NCBI GenBank assembly: GCA_015680685.1
Contig: MNCI01034030.1
Location: 5,356-51,089, forward strand
DNA length: 45,734 bases
Direction: 5' to 3'
Source: Gnetum montanum
Lineage: Eukaryota; Streptophyta; Gnetopsida; Gnetales; Gnetaceae
Part shown: positions 1-12,300 of the stretch, one piece after another
Layout of the letters: each line of letters begins with the position of its first letter
Position numbering within the stretch: the stretch's first letter is position 1
Translations under genes and position numbers: made by a program
Notes under the pieces: model-generated
The model's input: only the letters and a program-made list of their open reading frames with translations
Database searches by the model: none
What the model was told of the DNA's origin: nothing

Positions 1-2060
1 GAACCTACCTCCTTTCAAGAAGAGCAACATAAGATTAGAATTGGTAGACCATTCCATNGGTGTACATCTCATGAGAAATTAAATTGACACCCAAAACTGA
101 ACTGAGAAGCATCTTGCATGGTTCATTCCTAGCAATCTGCAAATAAATCAGAGAACTTCCAAGATTGGCTAATTTCCTAGGAAGGTTTCTAGCATGAATC
201 CAATCAAATACAATATGAGTAAGCATGATGGTATATATCCTCGGCAGATTTTGGTTTGGAGGGGACTCAAAGGTATTGGATACAGAGAAAGATGTAGGAG
301 CAGGGTGGTCAACCGTAGGTGTAATCAAGGGCTTAGGAGGATTGTAGGATTAAAAAAAAAGGTTTTTTCTTTGATCAAGTACTCATCCCATCTGATTCAT
401 AAACTGGTTGTAGATTAATGGCCCTCATAGCATTGCATTGTTGCGTTTGAGCTAGTAGTTTACCTTGCATAGGTGGAGCAAGTGGTAGCTGTGCGAGTGA
501 AGGAGGAACATGTGTAGGATAGGAGGGGGATAAGGATAAAAGGTGGTATCCCTTCTTTTGTGTGGAGAATGAGTTTGATAATAATCAAAAGGGTGGTAGT
601 GATGTTGGAAAGTAAAAACGTGACTAGAGAATTCACGTGGAGACAAGGGTTGCTAAACGTAGTAACCATATGGATTAGGTTGTCTATAAGGGTATTGCTG
701 CCTTGGTGGTACTAGCGTCCATGATTGTGGTTGTTACCACTATTGATACTACCCATATGGTTGTGATGTAGCTCCACTTGGATAATATTGCTGTTGTTGG
801 TGGAACTACCTAAAATTACCTTGAGGATAAGGTAATCTTCTGGATGTTTGCCTTAGTGTTAGTCGTGGATTCAAGGCATACACCCCAGATTCCTGCAAGT
901 GTGACACAATGTGGCAGCATCTCTTAGGATGTACATATTAGTAGACATCACACCCACCATCATCATTTGATTCACTTTCTACAACGCCTTCTACTACACC
1001 AATCTTGCCCTTACCTTTGTGATAGGCACATTCAACTTCCTTGTGCCTCCTGTGCTCACGATCACTACCTTGTTCTTTGGACTCTTTAACAATTTTTAAG
1101 ATAGTTTGAAATCTGCTATCCATGGAGTCCCATAACCGATCAACCTTGGCCGTAATTTCAAATTGAAATTTTTGGAGTGGTAAGATTTTCCTATTTACCA
1201 CCTCATCAGATGTGGATAACCTCCCTCTTGTGGATTGAAGGATGACAATTATATTCCTCTGCACTTTCTCTTTTTCTTAATTCGCCCTCCTCTTTGGCTA
1301 CCTTCTCAATTAATCTTTGTATCTAATATGCACTTAATTTTGATAGTCGCCCCTGGGCATAAACGCCAAGGGTTCTCCTCATTTCTAATTGAAGCCCATC
1401 TATAATGTGGCGAAGTTGATCTAATTGAGAATAACCATAGCCAGGACATTTGTGCATAAAGAAATAATATCGGCCGATGGCGGCATCCAAAGGTTTATGT
1501 GTTCCTTGTTTCCATCCTTGGATTTACTTTCTCAAGTTGGACACTCTGGAGTATGTTTACTATTTATCATTAAACAATTCCAGCATAGTACTCCATCGTT
1601 TAATAGACTCTGACTCTAAGGACCAATACCAGTTCTCTACTTCTTTTATGAGTGTCCTTGGGAACAACTTAAGTTTTTGCCACTCATTTTCTATATTCTA
1701 CAAGACACATGCATCTTGAAAAGCTTGGAGATGGTTCTATGAATCAAAGTTATATCCCCCTTTAAATTGAGGAATATTGTTCATATCTAACCTTTTGATC
1801 TAACTATCCTTCACATGCCTTGTTGGAATTCGTACTGCCTCAATAAGCATACTTTTGGTAGTAAGCAAAGGCTCATTGAGGCCTTGATCATGGTGCCTAC
1901 GATGTCCTCAACTACCCCTTCATTCATGGTGATGTGCCTCTTTTGAATGTTTGTGCCCTTGATCTTGCCTTTCCCGATGATCCCTTTGATCATTTTGGTC
2001 CCATTAATCATTTCATTCATTTCAGTCACCTCCATCATGGTCTCGCCTTCTACAGTCATG
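1..2060 (-). mobile_element. Ty3/gypsy (Athila/Tat-like) gag and protease remnant, truncated at window edge
   Basis: Read on the minus strand from about 2060 to 1, a charged Arg/Asp/His-rich start (about 2060-1900) is followed by a retroviral-type gag core (EWQKLKLFPRTLIKEVENWY near 1590-1720), then a short open stretch at 938-1264. A Gln/Pro/Tyr-rich C-terminal gag (QESGVYALNPRLTL near 850-900) follows, and a protease region at about 60-200 (LGVNLISHEMY) whose catalytic DLGS-type motif is damaged. Several stops and frameshifts are present. Positions 60-520 are clearly related to the gag-protease at 42300-42790, so it is another copy of that family. One ambiguous base lies at 58. Confidence 0.75.
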
Positions 2061-2129
2061 GTCAGAGCCAAAAAAAGAAGATGATGACAATGAAGGAAAA
2101 GAGGAGATAGATGACATAATAGTATCAAA

Positions 2130-2365
2130 TACTATTTCCTCAAGCAAGAAGTTAAGGAAGCAAAAATCAACATAAACCATGTGGAGACAAATGAACAATT
2201 AGTAGATCTCATGACCAAAATCCTATAAACCTTGAAGAATTGAATTCCTAACTAATAAGATTGGGATGAGAAGGATAAATGAAGATGAAGATTCACAAGC
2301 CAAGATAGATCAAGTGACTGCAAGCAACACAAATTTAACACTGAAGGAAGGAATTTGATCATAGT
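2130..2365 (+). mobile_element. Ty1/copia RNase H C-terminal remnant
   Basis: The plus-strand translation gives a short run resembling the end of copia pol (YHFLKQEVKEAKINIKHVE, then QLVDLMTKIL and, after a frame change, NKIGMRRINEDE). In intact elements the matching region ends ...QLADIFTKPL. Only about 80 codons survive and they carry stops. It abuts the oppositely oriented gypsy gag on its left. Confidence 0.6.
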
Positions 2366-2990
2366 GTGAAATTCTCAATGACACATATGAGGACTCAAGT
2401 TCAAGACAAATGAATGTTATGAATCAAAATCATGTATCCTAGGGAACATTAGTTAAAAACTTAATTATTTTTTGTAAATAAGACAAAAGCCTTGTAACTT
2501 TTATGTTTTATTTTTAAATCAAAAGTCCAAAAGTCATCATCCATTACTTTATTAAAAATATTTTCAAGGGAAGTCATTATGTAAAAGGGACCCCAAAATA
2601 CATATTAGAATTCCCTAATTTTAGCCTCATTCCACAATAAAAGACTTCCTAGATTAAATATCTATATTAACAAGCATGTAATTCACTTGAAACATGATCT
2701 TAAATCATAGTCATGGGCCTGCTAACTTGATGTTCTGTTAAGTTGTAAATTTTCGATTTTATATTAAAGCATAATTAGCACATGAAGTACAAATAGCACA
2801 TTGAAGCACACCAAAGTATAAGAAGCACAAATCCATTATTTCCCAAATACAAGTATATTTTAAATTAAATTATAATTCTAAAAGTATCACTTGTTCAATT
2901 TCATCAATTTTCTATCTTATCAAAAATTAATTCTTCCACAAAAGTTGAAATAAATTTGAAAAGCTTCCAATGTTGCCTCTCTAACATTCC
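2366..2990. other. AT-rich sequence, possible remains of a copia 3' LTR
   Basis: No gene is visible. It follows a copia RNase H tail, where a 3' LTR would be expected, but I cannot find clear TG...CA ends or a repeat partner. Confidence 0.25.
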
Positions 2991-2993
2991 AAC

Positions 2994-3300
2994 CTACAAA
3001 AACTAGTTGCAAAGTTGGAATCAAAATTAGCTAATGTTCAAGCAAAACTACAAGATGACAAACAATAGTGTCTCAATCTCTAAAGTGAAGTAAAACACCT
3101 TAAGCAAGAACTAGTGGCCAAAGAAGCAACCCATGTAGCAAAATGATAGAAGTTCCATGAGAAGCTCAACAAAAGTTAAGTCATAGATATTGAAAAAAAA
3201 CCTTCACCACCTATGGACGAAACTAGTCCTTTCAAGTTTGTTCCCATGGAAGTTCCAATTCTTCCTTCTCCAAACTACCCCAAAAAATCCCTTTTTTGTA
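2994..3300 (+). pseudogene. Degenerate coding-like stretch, coiled-coil character, family unknown
   Basis: One plus-strand frame reads like decayed protein: a heptad-like segment (NLQKLVAKLESKLANVQAKL), then KHLKQELVAKEATHV, then a Pro-rich part (PSPPMDETSPFKFVPMEVP), interrupted by several stops. I do not recognise the family; a transposon gag or coiled-coil gene fragment is possible. Confidence 0.3.
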
Positions 3301-3330
3301 ATCTACCCTAATAATGATGAAGATGAGTCA

Positions 3331-5939
3331 TAAGCCACAAATTTGATGGCCAAACTAAGTGTTGTATTGTTCTATGGTGAAATCAAACTTAGATCTTTTG
3401 TCCATCATTATTTCTAATGTGTGAATTTGAAAATGAATGGAAGAAAGCATTGATTGAATGATGTCTCCAAATAATGAATTATATAATTAGCTATTACATT
3501 TGTTGCAATCATCAAATACTTCATAAACACACTTTATCAAGAGAGTGTTGAACTCAAAACTAATTTCATAACTACAAAAAATAATAAATTAAAAAGCATT
3601 TGTTATTCTTGAACCAAACAAATGTGATCCAATTCAAAAAGTGACAATGTTTTGTGGCTAAATAAAAAACCTAGTCAAAGAACTTTGTAGAAGTATGCAT
3701 AGAAAAGTAGTACATAAACGTACATAGAAGAAAAGGAGAAATAGTACACACATTAAAATAAGTATGTTTTATGTAAAGTAATGTAAGTTTTAACTATGAA
3801 AAAAAAACATAATTGAGTTGTAGTTGATTAACAATAATTTAACTCAAATAAAACATTATTTGAAGCAATGGAATAGAAGACTTCTAAAGCTAATCGTTAA
3901 CCTACGTTAGCTACTGAGCTAATAGTAATTTGTAGTCTTAAAGCTTAAGAATGATGTAGTGTTTACTAGTTGCTTCATAGAAACAATAAATTGCATTCCA
4001 AAAATATTGAGCTAAAAACTTACTACCTAGTTCTTTGGATAAAACTAGGTGTTCTTAAAAATTTTGCAATACAAGTATTTTACGAAATTAGTTATTTCAC
4101 AAATCAATTCTTTTTTATGGAATTACTTTGTTAATGGAATTTTGTTGTTGTTAAGCTCTTACTTAAACTCACATCCTACTCAAAAGTTTACCAAGTGAAA
4201 AAATAGTAAACCAACTTGGATTACGCTATGGATAGAAACAAACACTATATTACTACCTTATTTATGACTTTCTAACTTTGGACAATTAGTTGATCTTATG
4301 TTATCAAATGATAATAAAAACCTAATTATCATTGACTTTCTCTATAATATTAAACCTACTTGAGGATTTTAATGGTCTTTTAATTTAAATGTATGTCTAT
4401 CAAACCGTAATTTATAAGAAAAGATAAATGAGGAGTAAGATAAGATCAAATAATATGATACATTACAAAAAGGTACCTTTGAAAAGCCTTTGGTTCCTTA
4501 GCTAACTCAAATTCTTAAACATTTATTCAAGTTCAAATTGTACATGAAGCATACATTGGATAGTTGTATGTTTTATAATTATTTTTTCCAACCTTTTAAT
4601 TTAGGCATTTATATAACTTTTCCAACTTTTGATTCTACTTCCACAATGCACAATCATTACCTTGATAATTGTTTCTTGATTCCATTAAATCCCAAATTTA
4701 ATTAATTAACTTGATTTCATAAATGTTAATAAAGTTAACTTTAATGAATGTTCTAGCATCCAACATCAAGATATAAAAGCTTCAAAGATCTAATTTCAAC
4801 CATTTAATATTCATCTAAACTAAAATTGAACTATTTTTTGTCCTACACTATCTTAAATTTGTTGGATCATTTTGGTTCTATTTAGCATTTGTTGTACAAT
4901 GTCTATATATCTAACGCAACTCCCTAGGATTGAACCTATGAATCATACAATGACAATCACATGCATCAGCAAAGAAATCACCTTCTTGAGGTAAGGTCAT
5001 TTTATGTATTGCTTGATGAATTATTGTTCCATGTAGTACAATATAAATGATGTATCAACCACAAAATATTTGAAATTGAAAACATTAAAATGGACTATTT
5101 TAGATAATGGTGCAACTTACAATACTTTGGATGTGTGGTTGAAAAATTTTTCAAACAAACTGATTTGTTTGAAAGATCCTTCACATCTAATGATATATTT
5201 TTAAAAAATTCTAGCAACATTAATTTCTACATTTAATCATAAAAATAGGAGCAAAACTTTATTCATTTCTAATTTTCCAAGATTTACAAATAGGGAACAA
5301 CATCTACATTATAGATATTGTAGTTTAATTTACTATTTAGAGTTATTTTATTACAACTGCCCTTGATTTATGTTGGGAGTAATTATTGTAATAATAAAAA
5401 AGAACATTCCTACCTTCAGCATTTATAAGCACCACAACCAAATCAATCACAAACTCCATTACGTAAAAATTATTATTGATACCTTTTAAGTAAAATTTTA
5501 ATCTAGAAAATGCTAATTATCATAAATCATTCAACTTTCAGATTCAAAAAGCAATCTAATGAAGCTCTACCACAAATGAAAATGGACAATGTACCTGTCA
5601 TATTTACCATACAATGGACCTATTATATTTTCCATCAAATGTCAACATATGAACCCCTTACCAATTTATTCTCTTTATGTTTTATGAGAAGGTAAAAATT
5701 AACGATGATCAGACATGAAAGGGCAGTTTTGTAATAATCCTCCACAGGCCTGGAAGGTGACATTTGAAGAGTTTGAAGCAGCAACTGATCCTCACCTGAG
5801 GCCAGTGTCCTAGATACTCCTCGTGACATTTTGATTAGACCCTTTTCCCACATGAACATTCATATAACCCATATGATGTAAACTTCTACCATGCTTTGCA
5901 ATATTCTTACAGAACTATACATATATTGTGAAATATTCT
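3331..5939. other. AT-rich intergenic DNA downstream of MRD1
   Basis: I see no gene, repeat or RNA. Open frames here are short and have no recognisable motifs. Confidence 0.5.
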
Positions 5940-6210
5940 TACAAAATTTATTGTCATGGCTTTAATAAATTCAAAGGTCTTTGATGTACATTTTTTGCTG
6001 CTAATACTATCCTGACCTTTTCTTTAAAAGAAAAATAAAAGGTCGTAAGTTTGACGTGCAATAACGATCTGCCCAAGAATTTTCTAAATACAAACTAAAA
6101 ACTGTGTGTTTAAATCCACACCATGTAGTCACTCAAAACTTTCACAACGCAATATTGCAAAGAGACCATCATGAAGTGCATAAAAGCTCGTGTAGAAATA
6201 CTCATCTAAA
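5940..6210 (-). promoter_or_regulatory. Probable MRD1 3' UTR with polyadenylation signal
   Basis: Sequence after the stop is AT-rich and non-coding. The first clear AATAAA on the minus strand is at 5952-5947, about 260 nt past the stop. Other AT-rich hexamers exist, so the cleavage site is uncertain. Confidence 0.35.
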
Positions 6211-6348
6211 TTACTCCGTAGATTGCGTGGATTTCCTTTTTTTAAATGGTCTTTGACTAGTGATCATATCATTATCATCCACAAATTTTGACGCAATCCT
6301 GGCTCGTAGGTCTGAGAGGCTTTCTCCTGCTTGTGCTTGCTCCAAGAC
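6211..6348 (-). CDS. MRD1: MRD1 exon 15: C-terminus and stop
   Basis: Residues 853-897, then TAA at 6213-6211. [19 protein letters not shown] is the conserved tail, followed by FKKRKS, a possible nuclear-localisation patch. Confidence 0.94.
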   Translation of the reverse strand, partial: VLEQAQAGESLSDLRARIASKFVDDNDMITSQRPFKKRKSTQSTE

Positions 6349-9300
6349 CTGACAGCAATATTATTAGACAATGGCAAAGAAATGCTACAGTAAACTATCA
6401 CTAATTCACATTGTCTCGTGAATTGCTGCTTACCAAATGACGTCCATAAAGATGTGAATTAGACAATGCTTTAAATGCATTCTCAGCTTCCTGCTTGGTA
6501 ACAAACTCTATAAACGCAAAACCTCTATGATTTCTATCTGCCTTCTTTGGAATACGCAAACTTTTTATCTGGAATAATAAGAATTCAAAGAAATTAATGC
6601 TTTCCTATTAAAAATCACATTTTGTACCGGCCATAAAGATTATTTTATTTTAAATTTGTTTGTAGCAATAGATAATGTGCCATGAAATTAGTCATTTATT
6701 TGAATGTCCAAGTTTTGTAAACATCTCCACACAAAAAAAAAACTTTTTAAGCAAAGTATAAATGATATTCATAACAAAGCATAGAAATAACTCCTCAAAA
6801 TGAAATTTGGCCCTAGGAAGCAAATCTATGACTCCTTGCTTTGGTAATTTGAACATAAAAGTTATGTTTTACAAGGCCATCGCTTTTAACTGGTTTAACC
6901 TTCACATCATAGGTCAGAAAAACTTTTGAAAATGTATCAAGAGAACTGGCGCAACAGAACATCAGGAATTTGTTTACAATGTACTCTACTATTCCAGATG
7001 TACAATATTTTATTTAAAAGGAATAGAAGCCAGTGGAAAGAAGGAAACATAAATTTGCTAAGGTAAAAATCACTTTAACAGTATATCATGGGCTGAAATT
7101 TCACATGCCACATACAGAAAAAGTTAACGCTTTCAAATCTGTATCAAGAAGCCTGGCATCTGAAATCACACCTCAAGGCATGTTTGGTTGCCCAATTCTT
7201 GAGGTGCTGTTTCTGCAGATTCCACCTATCTTATTTTAAAATTTATTTGGTTTAGGTTGGTTCCGTAGAGTTTTACCCAGCTGAATCTTCTGATTCATGT
7301 CAGGGCCACCATTTCTATTGTTTTTTTTTTTCATTCTGTTCAGATTTCAAAGTTAAAGGTGTAATCCCCTAGGATTCATAAATCCATGAACTCAACATCT
7401 CCTTGGCTCAACATCCACAAATTCACGTTTCACACATGACTCTAAACCACTTTCTAACAAAAGATTTCCACCATGAATCCCCCCACCCCCCACATACACT
7501 TTGTCGCAGGATCAAAACAGTGTACTCGTTTGCCTATCTGTTCAATTCAAATAAGTCAAGTCTAGATTTGACGTCTTAGTCTGATACGGTGTTCCCAAAC
7601 TTGACATTAAGAGAGGGATTCCTAGAATGATTTCATTAAAGGGCATTTATTACTAGGATCCTTATGTATACAGTATCCAAAACAATGTCATTACATGGAA
7701 AGACAAAAGAAGCTTGTTCTGGCTATGTTTAGCCTCCAAAAAAAAGTATATTACAAAGAGTCTTAAGTTATTGTGAATTTGTCTTGATGTGACAGAATTA
7801 TTGGAGTTCTGGTATTGTATAGATATATTACATTGAAACGTTGTGCTTATCAGAATGAAAAGCAACTGTTTACATGAGATGCCAATCTTTCATTGGTCTC
7901 CACAGGATGTTTCTTAAGTTCAAAACTAAACAACGATATGGGAAACCGTATGTAGTGACAATGAATAGACCAATAGAGGAATTCAACCGGAAATCACAGG
8001 ATACTGCAGAATAAGGATAGGATGCTTTGGTAATGGACTTGATTAACTACTATAATGATAAAGTTAGCTTGGCTTTAAGCTAAATTAATAGAAACTGTAA
8101 ACAAGAAATATGCATTAGACATTATTATTCAAAGTATGTAGAAAGTAGAATAAACAAAAGGTAAATTATATTAAAAGCTACATGTTAAGATCTCCAAGAA
8201 GCTGTAGCAGCAATCTTTAGTTTCCTTACAGCAAACTAAATTCCAATACCCATTTCTGTAATTTTAAAATTCACGGAATTAACCTAATTCCATCTATGAA
8301 TATTTCACACCCCAAATGATCCTTTGGGAAAAACAACAAGAATGAAAACTACTGGATATGTGGCACGTTTACAAAGTATCTCTTTCATTGACACAGGATT
8401 AAATGCCTGTAGGGCACAGGCCCCAGTACCTGCAGGTGCTAGTTAATTTGCCATGTGACTGTTAAACATTAAGTTACTAACTGTGCTCAAACTGTATTTG
8501 ACTATAAGTAACATTGTAAAAGATTAAACAATAAAGCCAAAAAATTCAGCGAGCGAAACTTCCTAACACTCTAGTCACAAACCATAACAGAAATGACTAT
8601 CAGCTCAGAAATCCATGTACGAATTGTTACTAAGTTTTAAAAAAAAAAAAAATCTCAAACCCTCAAGTGACAAAATCAGACAACAAATTTTATTAATGAC
8701 CGTGAAAAAAAGTGAACTTCATGAAACTCAAGGTATATTGAAAGAAACAGTAATGCAGGTGCCTACACAGCTGACAACCATTATCAAATGAGGTCATTTT
8801 GATCTGCACATGTAATAAGAGGACTCTGTGAAGTATGCAATTAAAATGAATTTGAGAAAATATTTCTAGAATGTATTGAAGCATTTAATTTAAAAACTAA
8901 ACAAAAAAATTCCTTCCTGAAGCCACTTTTCGCAATCCTTCATTTGTTCTTGTTTAACGTAAAGAGTAAATGAAAAAACTCTAAACACTACATACATCAG
9001 AAAACTTTAAATACTAAAAATAAATAAAGCAAGGCCAAATACATACGTGGCCAATACTAAAATTATCAAATTCCACCATTTCCGACTACATGAAAATAGA
9101 TCTGACTAGTCAGCTAAAACTTAAAGGGACCATTGTCCAGAGAAGAAAGCAACAACAATAAATGTCACTGAGATTACTAAAAAATTACCTGACCAAACGG
9201 ACTAAAAAGCTGTCTCAAATCCTTCTTTGTTGCTTCAAATGCAAGATTTTTGACAATAATTTTTGTTAAGCATTTCTGTTTGTCAAGTTTTCTTTCTTTA

Positions 9301-12300
9301 CTAGTATCTGTTTTTCTGCTTTGGCTGATTTGTAAGGAAAGAGCATGACCATCAACAACTGTTCCCTGAAATTAAATGTTACAAATTTCAAAATAAATAA
9401 CAAAAATAATAGCATCCATTGAAAATGGTCAATTCAAAACATATTAAATGCCAAACTTTTTAAGGAGTTTAATTTTATGAGGGAGTACCTGCAGGTTCTT
9501 ACAAACACTCCTTGCTGTCTCAGCATCATTAAATTCTAAGAAACAAAATCCTCTGTTCTCCCTTCCGGGTCGATCCCCACTTTTCATCTGTGTGGAAACA
9601 GATTTTTTAAGTTTTGGGGAAAAATGCCAGTTGAAGTAATGATCATTTACAAAAAAATTTATTTCACTTAAATTGACAAATAACATACCGTCACGCTTCT
9701 AAGTAAACCATCCTTTACATTTTCCTCAAAATGCTTTCTCAAGGCTGAGGCAGTTGTTTTGAAATTTAAGTTCTTCACAAAAACAGAAGCTGACATCTAT
9801 ATAACATACATGCGTCACAATTAGTATTTTTTGACGCAATACTAATTAACCAATACATTAACCTAGTAACAATGGCAAAAGACAAACAGCATGAACACGT
9901 TAAAAATTATGAGTTAACTGATAACATTTTGGTACTTGAGTTCAACTAGCATGCAGATTCAGTGGCAAGTCCTACAAATCCATGATAGCATATCTGTAAT
10001 GGCTTAATGTTGTGATCTTCAAAAATTTACATCCAGTGCTTGGATTGTTTTATTATAATCCAGAAACTCTCAATGCAGATAAAGTTTCAAATACAGGGAT
10101 GAATGATATTAGTTCATTGATTAAGCTATTCGGTTACTATCACTGATAAATAGGAAAACGTCTTCCAGCAGGGGTTTCTATCTTCAGGTGATTCACATAT
10201 TCAAACCAACAGAAATAAAAACATGTTTCATCCCAAAAGAGAACTTTCTTCTTGTGATTCCTCTAGGGGTAAGCAAAATAGAATTATAGATATTATGATT
10301 TTCAACTTCTGACTACCCTTCACAACGGCCTCTGAACCTAAGAGCACATATAAGAAGGATTAATTCATCCTCGCAGCCTTTATTGCAAGAAGAAGAGAAA
10401 ATCATCTATTTTGGTAATGCTCATGTAACAAAGAAAAGCAAGATGCCTGCTGATAACAAATCATTCAGTCATAATTACTAATCTGAAGCTAACAAGCCTT
10501 AGACTGAAAAACAACCTACTTCAATTACTAATAATTTGGAACGTGTCTTTTATGCTAGCAGCTACCGAAAAGAGTTTACTCATGGCACTGATCAAGATCA
10601 GATAACCATTGACCCTAATGGTTATGGGTGTTACAACAATCAAAGATAACTTTTTGAGATGTTCCAGATGAAAATGTTAGAACACAGGATACCTTCATGA
10701 AGACATGGCACCAACTTGCACAACTTAGATCAATGATGTTGATTAAAGCCGAAGAAATTCATGTTCTACATCAAACTCTATATTGAGGAGGCTCTGTGAC
10801 ATAATAATAACAATGGAAAGGAGAATGGTCATTAAGAGATGACTCCATTTCTGGATCCCAAAGCATATGTTGAGGAAATCCATTGGCTTAACTTAGGGAT
10901 ATCAAGAACAAATTTTAATGAACACTGAAAGCTATGCTCTATCCTACCTTGCTGAACGGATAGTTACAAATAGAAAACAAGGATCACTTAGAGTGGCAAG
11001 CCTCAACTCGTCCTTCGTGAAAAAAAATTTTAAATGATTCTTATTAAAAAGAAAGGTAAATGTAGCATGACTTGAGAAAAGAAATCCTTTCCAAAGGCCT
11101 GAAATTCTCAAAATATATTATGTCAAGAAAATTGTGAATATTTTTAGCTCTTCGACCAATATGGCATATTATAGACTCAAAGGGATCTAGAATAATGACT
11201 TATACTACTCTTCATAAACTCTTTGCTGAGGTTCCCCAAGTACTATAAGGATGTCTTGACTAGAGACGTCTTAGCCATCTGAGACGTCTTGGCTGATTGT
11301 TGCTAGGCCTTCTGGCCAGAAGTCTTGGCTGTCCAAACATCTTGGCATATCTGAAGCCAGTCTTTTCCAGAGACATCTCCAGTCATTTGGGACAACTTGG
11401 ATCCTTTAAATTGGGTGTCAATGAAGCCGTAAAGGCATCTTGGGAAGAGGAAAGGTCAGCCAAAAGACTATAAATCAAGGCTTGACTCTAGCTTTGCAAA
11501 ACAAGAGAACCCAAGACAGAGTTGAGGCAAGAGAGAGAGGCACTTGATCAAGAGGGCAGCCTAGGAACAGGTGAAGGAGTCTCCTATAAGTGTCGTCTTG
11601 TCTCCTTGGGTGTGTGGGTCTTGTGAGCTCTATTATGAGCCACAATTGAGTGAGGATTTGAGAGGGATCATTGAGGACATGTGTTGCCTCCAGGTCCTTG
11701 GGGTTGTGAGTTGAGCTTTACTCATTGTATTTCTTGATTGAGGTCAATATAATTGAGGGAGAATTACTCCATCTCTTTGTGTTTTTGCTTTCTCCAAAAC
11801 ATTTCAGCTTAGAAGTGTGTAGAATTAGGCATTTGAAGTCTTACGGGGTCAAGATTCTCAACACAGTCCCATGCCAGCAGCTAATCCAGCAAAATATCAA
11901 AAGCTAAGAGATTATGTACTTAACTAATCATTTCAATTTCAATGACTCAAGTACAGAGAGCTTTATATAGAACATTATCAAATGAACATGAAAAACTTCA
12001 ACATAAGGCTAATATTCTCTAGCAAGCATGGAATAAAATGGTAAACAGAGATCAAAGCATAAATAAATTAATATTCTCTAGCACATGAATTCTAAATAAA
12101 TTAATAGATCTGCAAAACCAGAGATCTGTAAAACAACAGAAAAAGTGCATAAACTAATACCGTTGCTACAGAGAGATAAAATACCTTATCAGAGTCTGAG
12201 TCAGCATCCTCAGGCTGATCTGTTACAACACTCAAGGAAACACCAACAGGCTGCCCTTCTGACAATGAATAAGTTCGCTTGAAATCTGACAATAGAATGC

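Noticed and set aside
5510-5859. Small open frames just downstream of MRD1 on both strands
   Set aside because: They are short, low in protein-like composition and overlap each other; no motif, acceptor or neighbour supports a gene.
11725-11907. 60-codon plus-strand frame in intron 10
   Set aside because: It overlaps the 3' part of the LTR-like block and has no motif.
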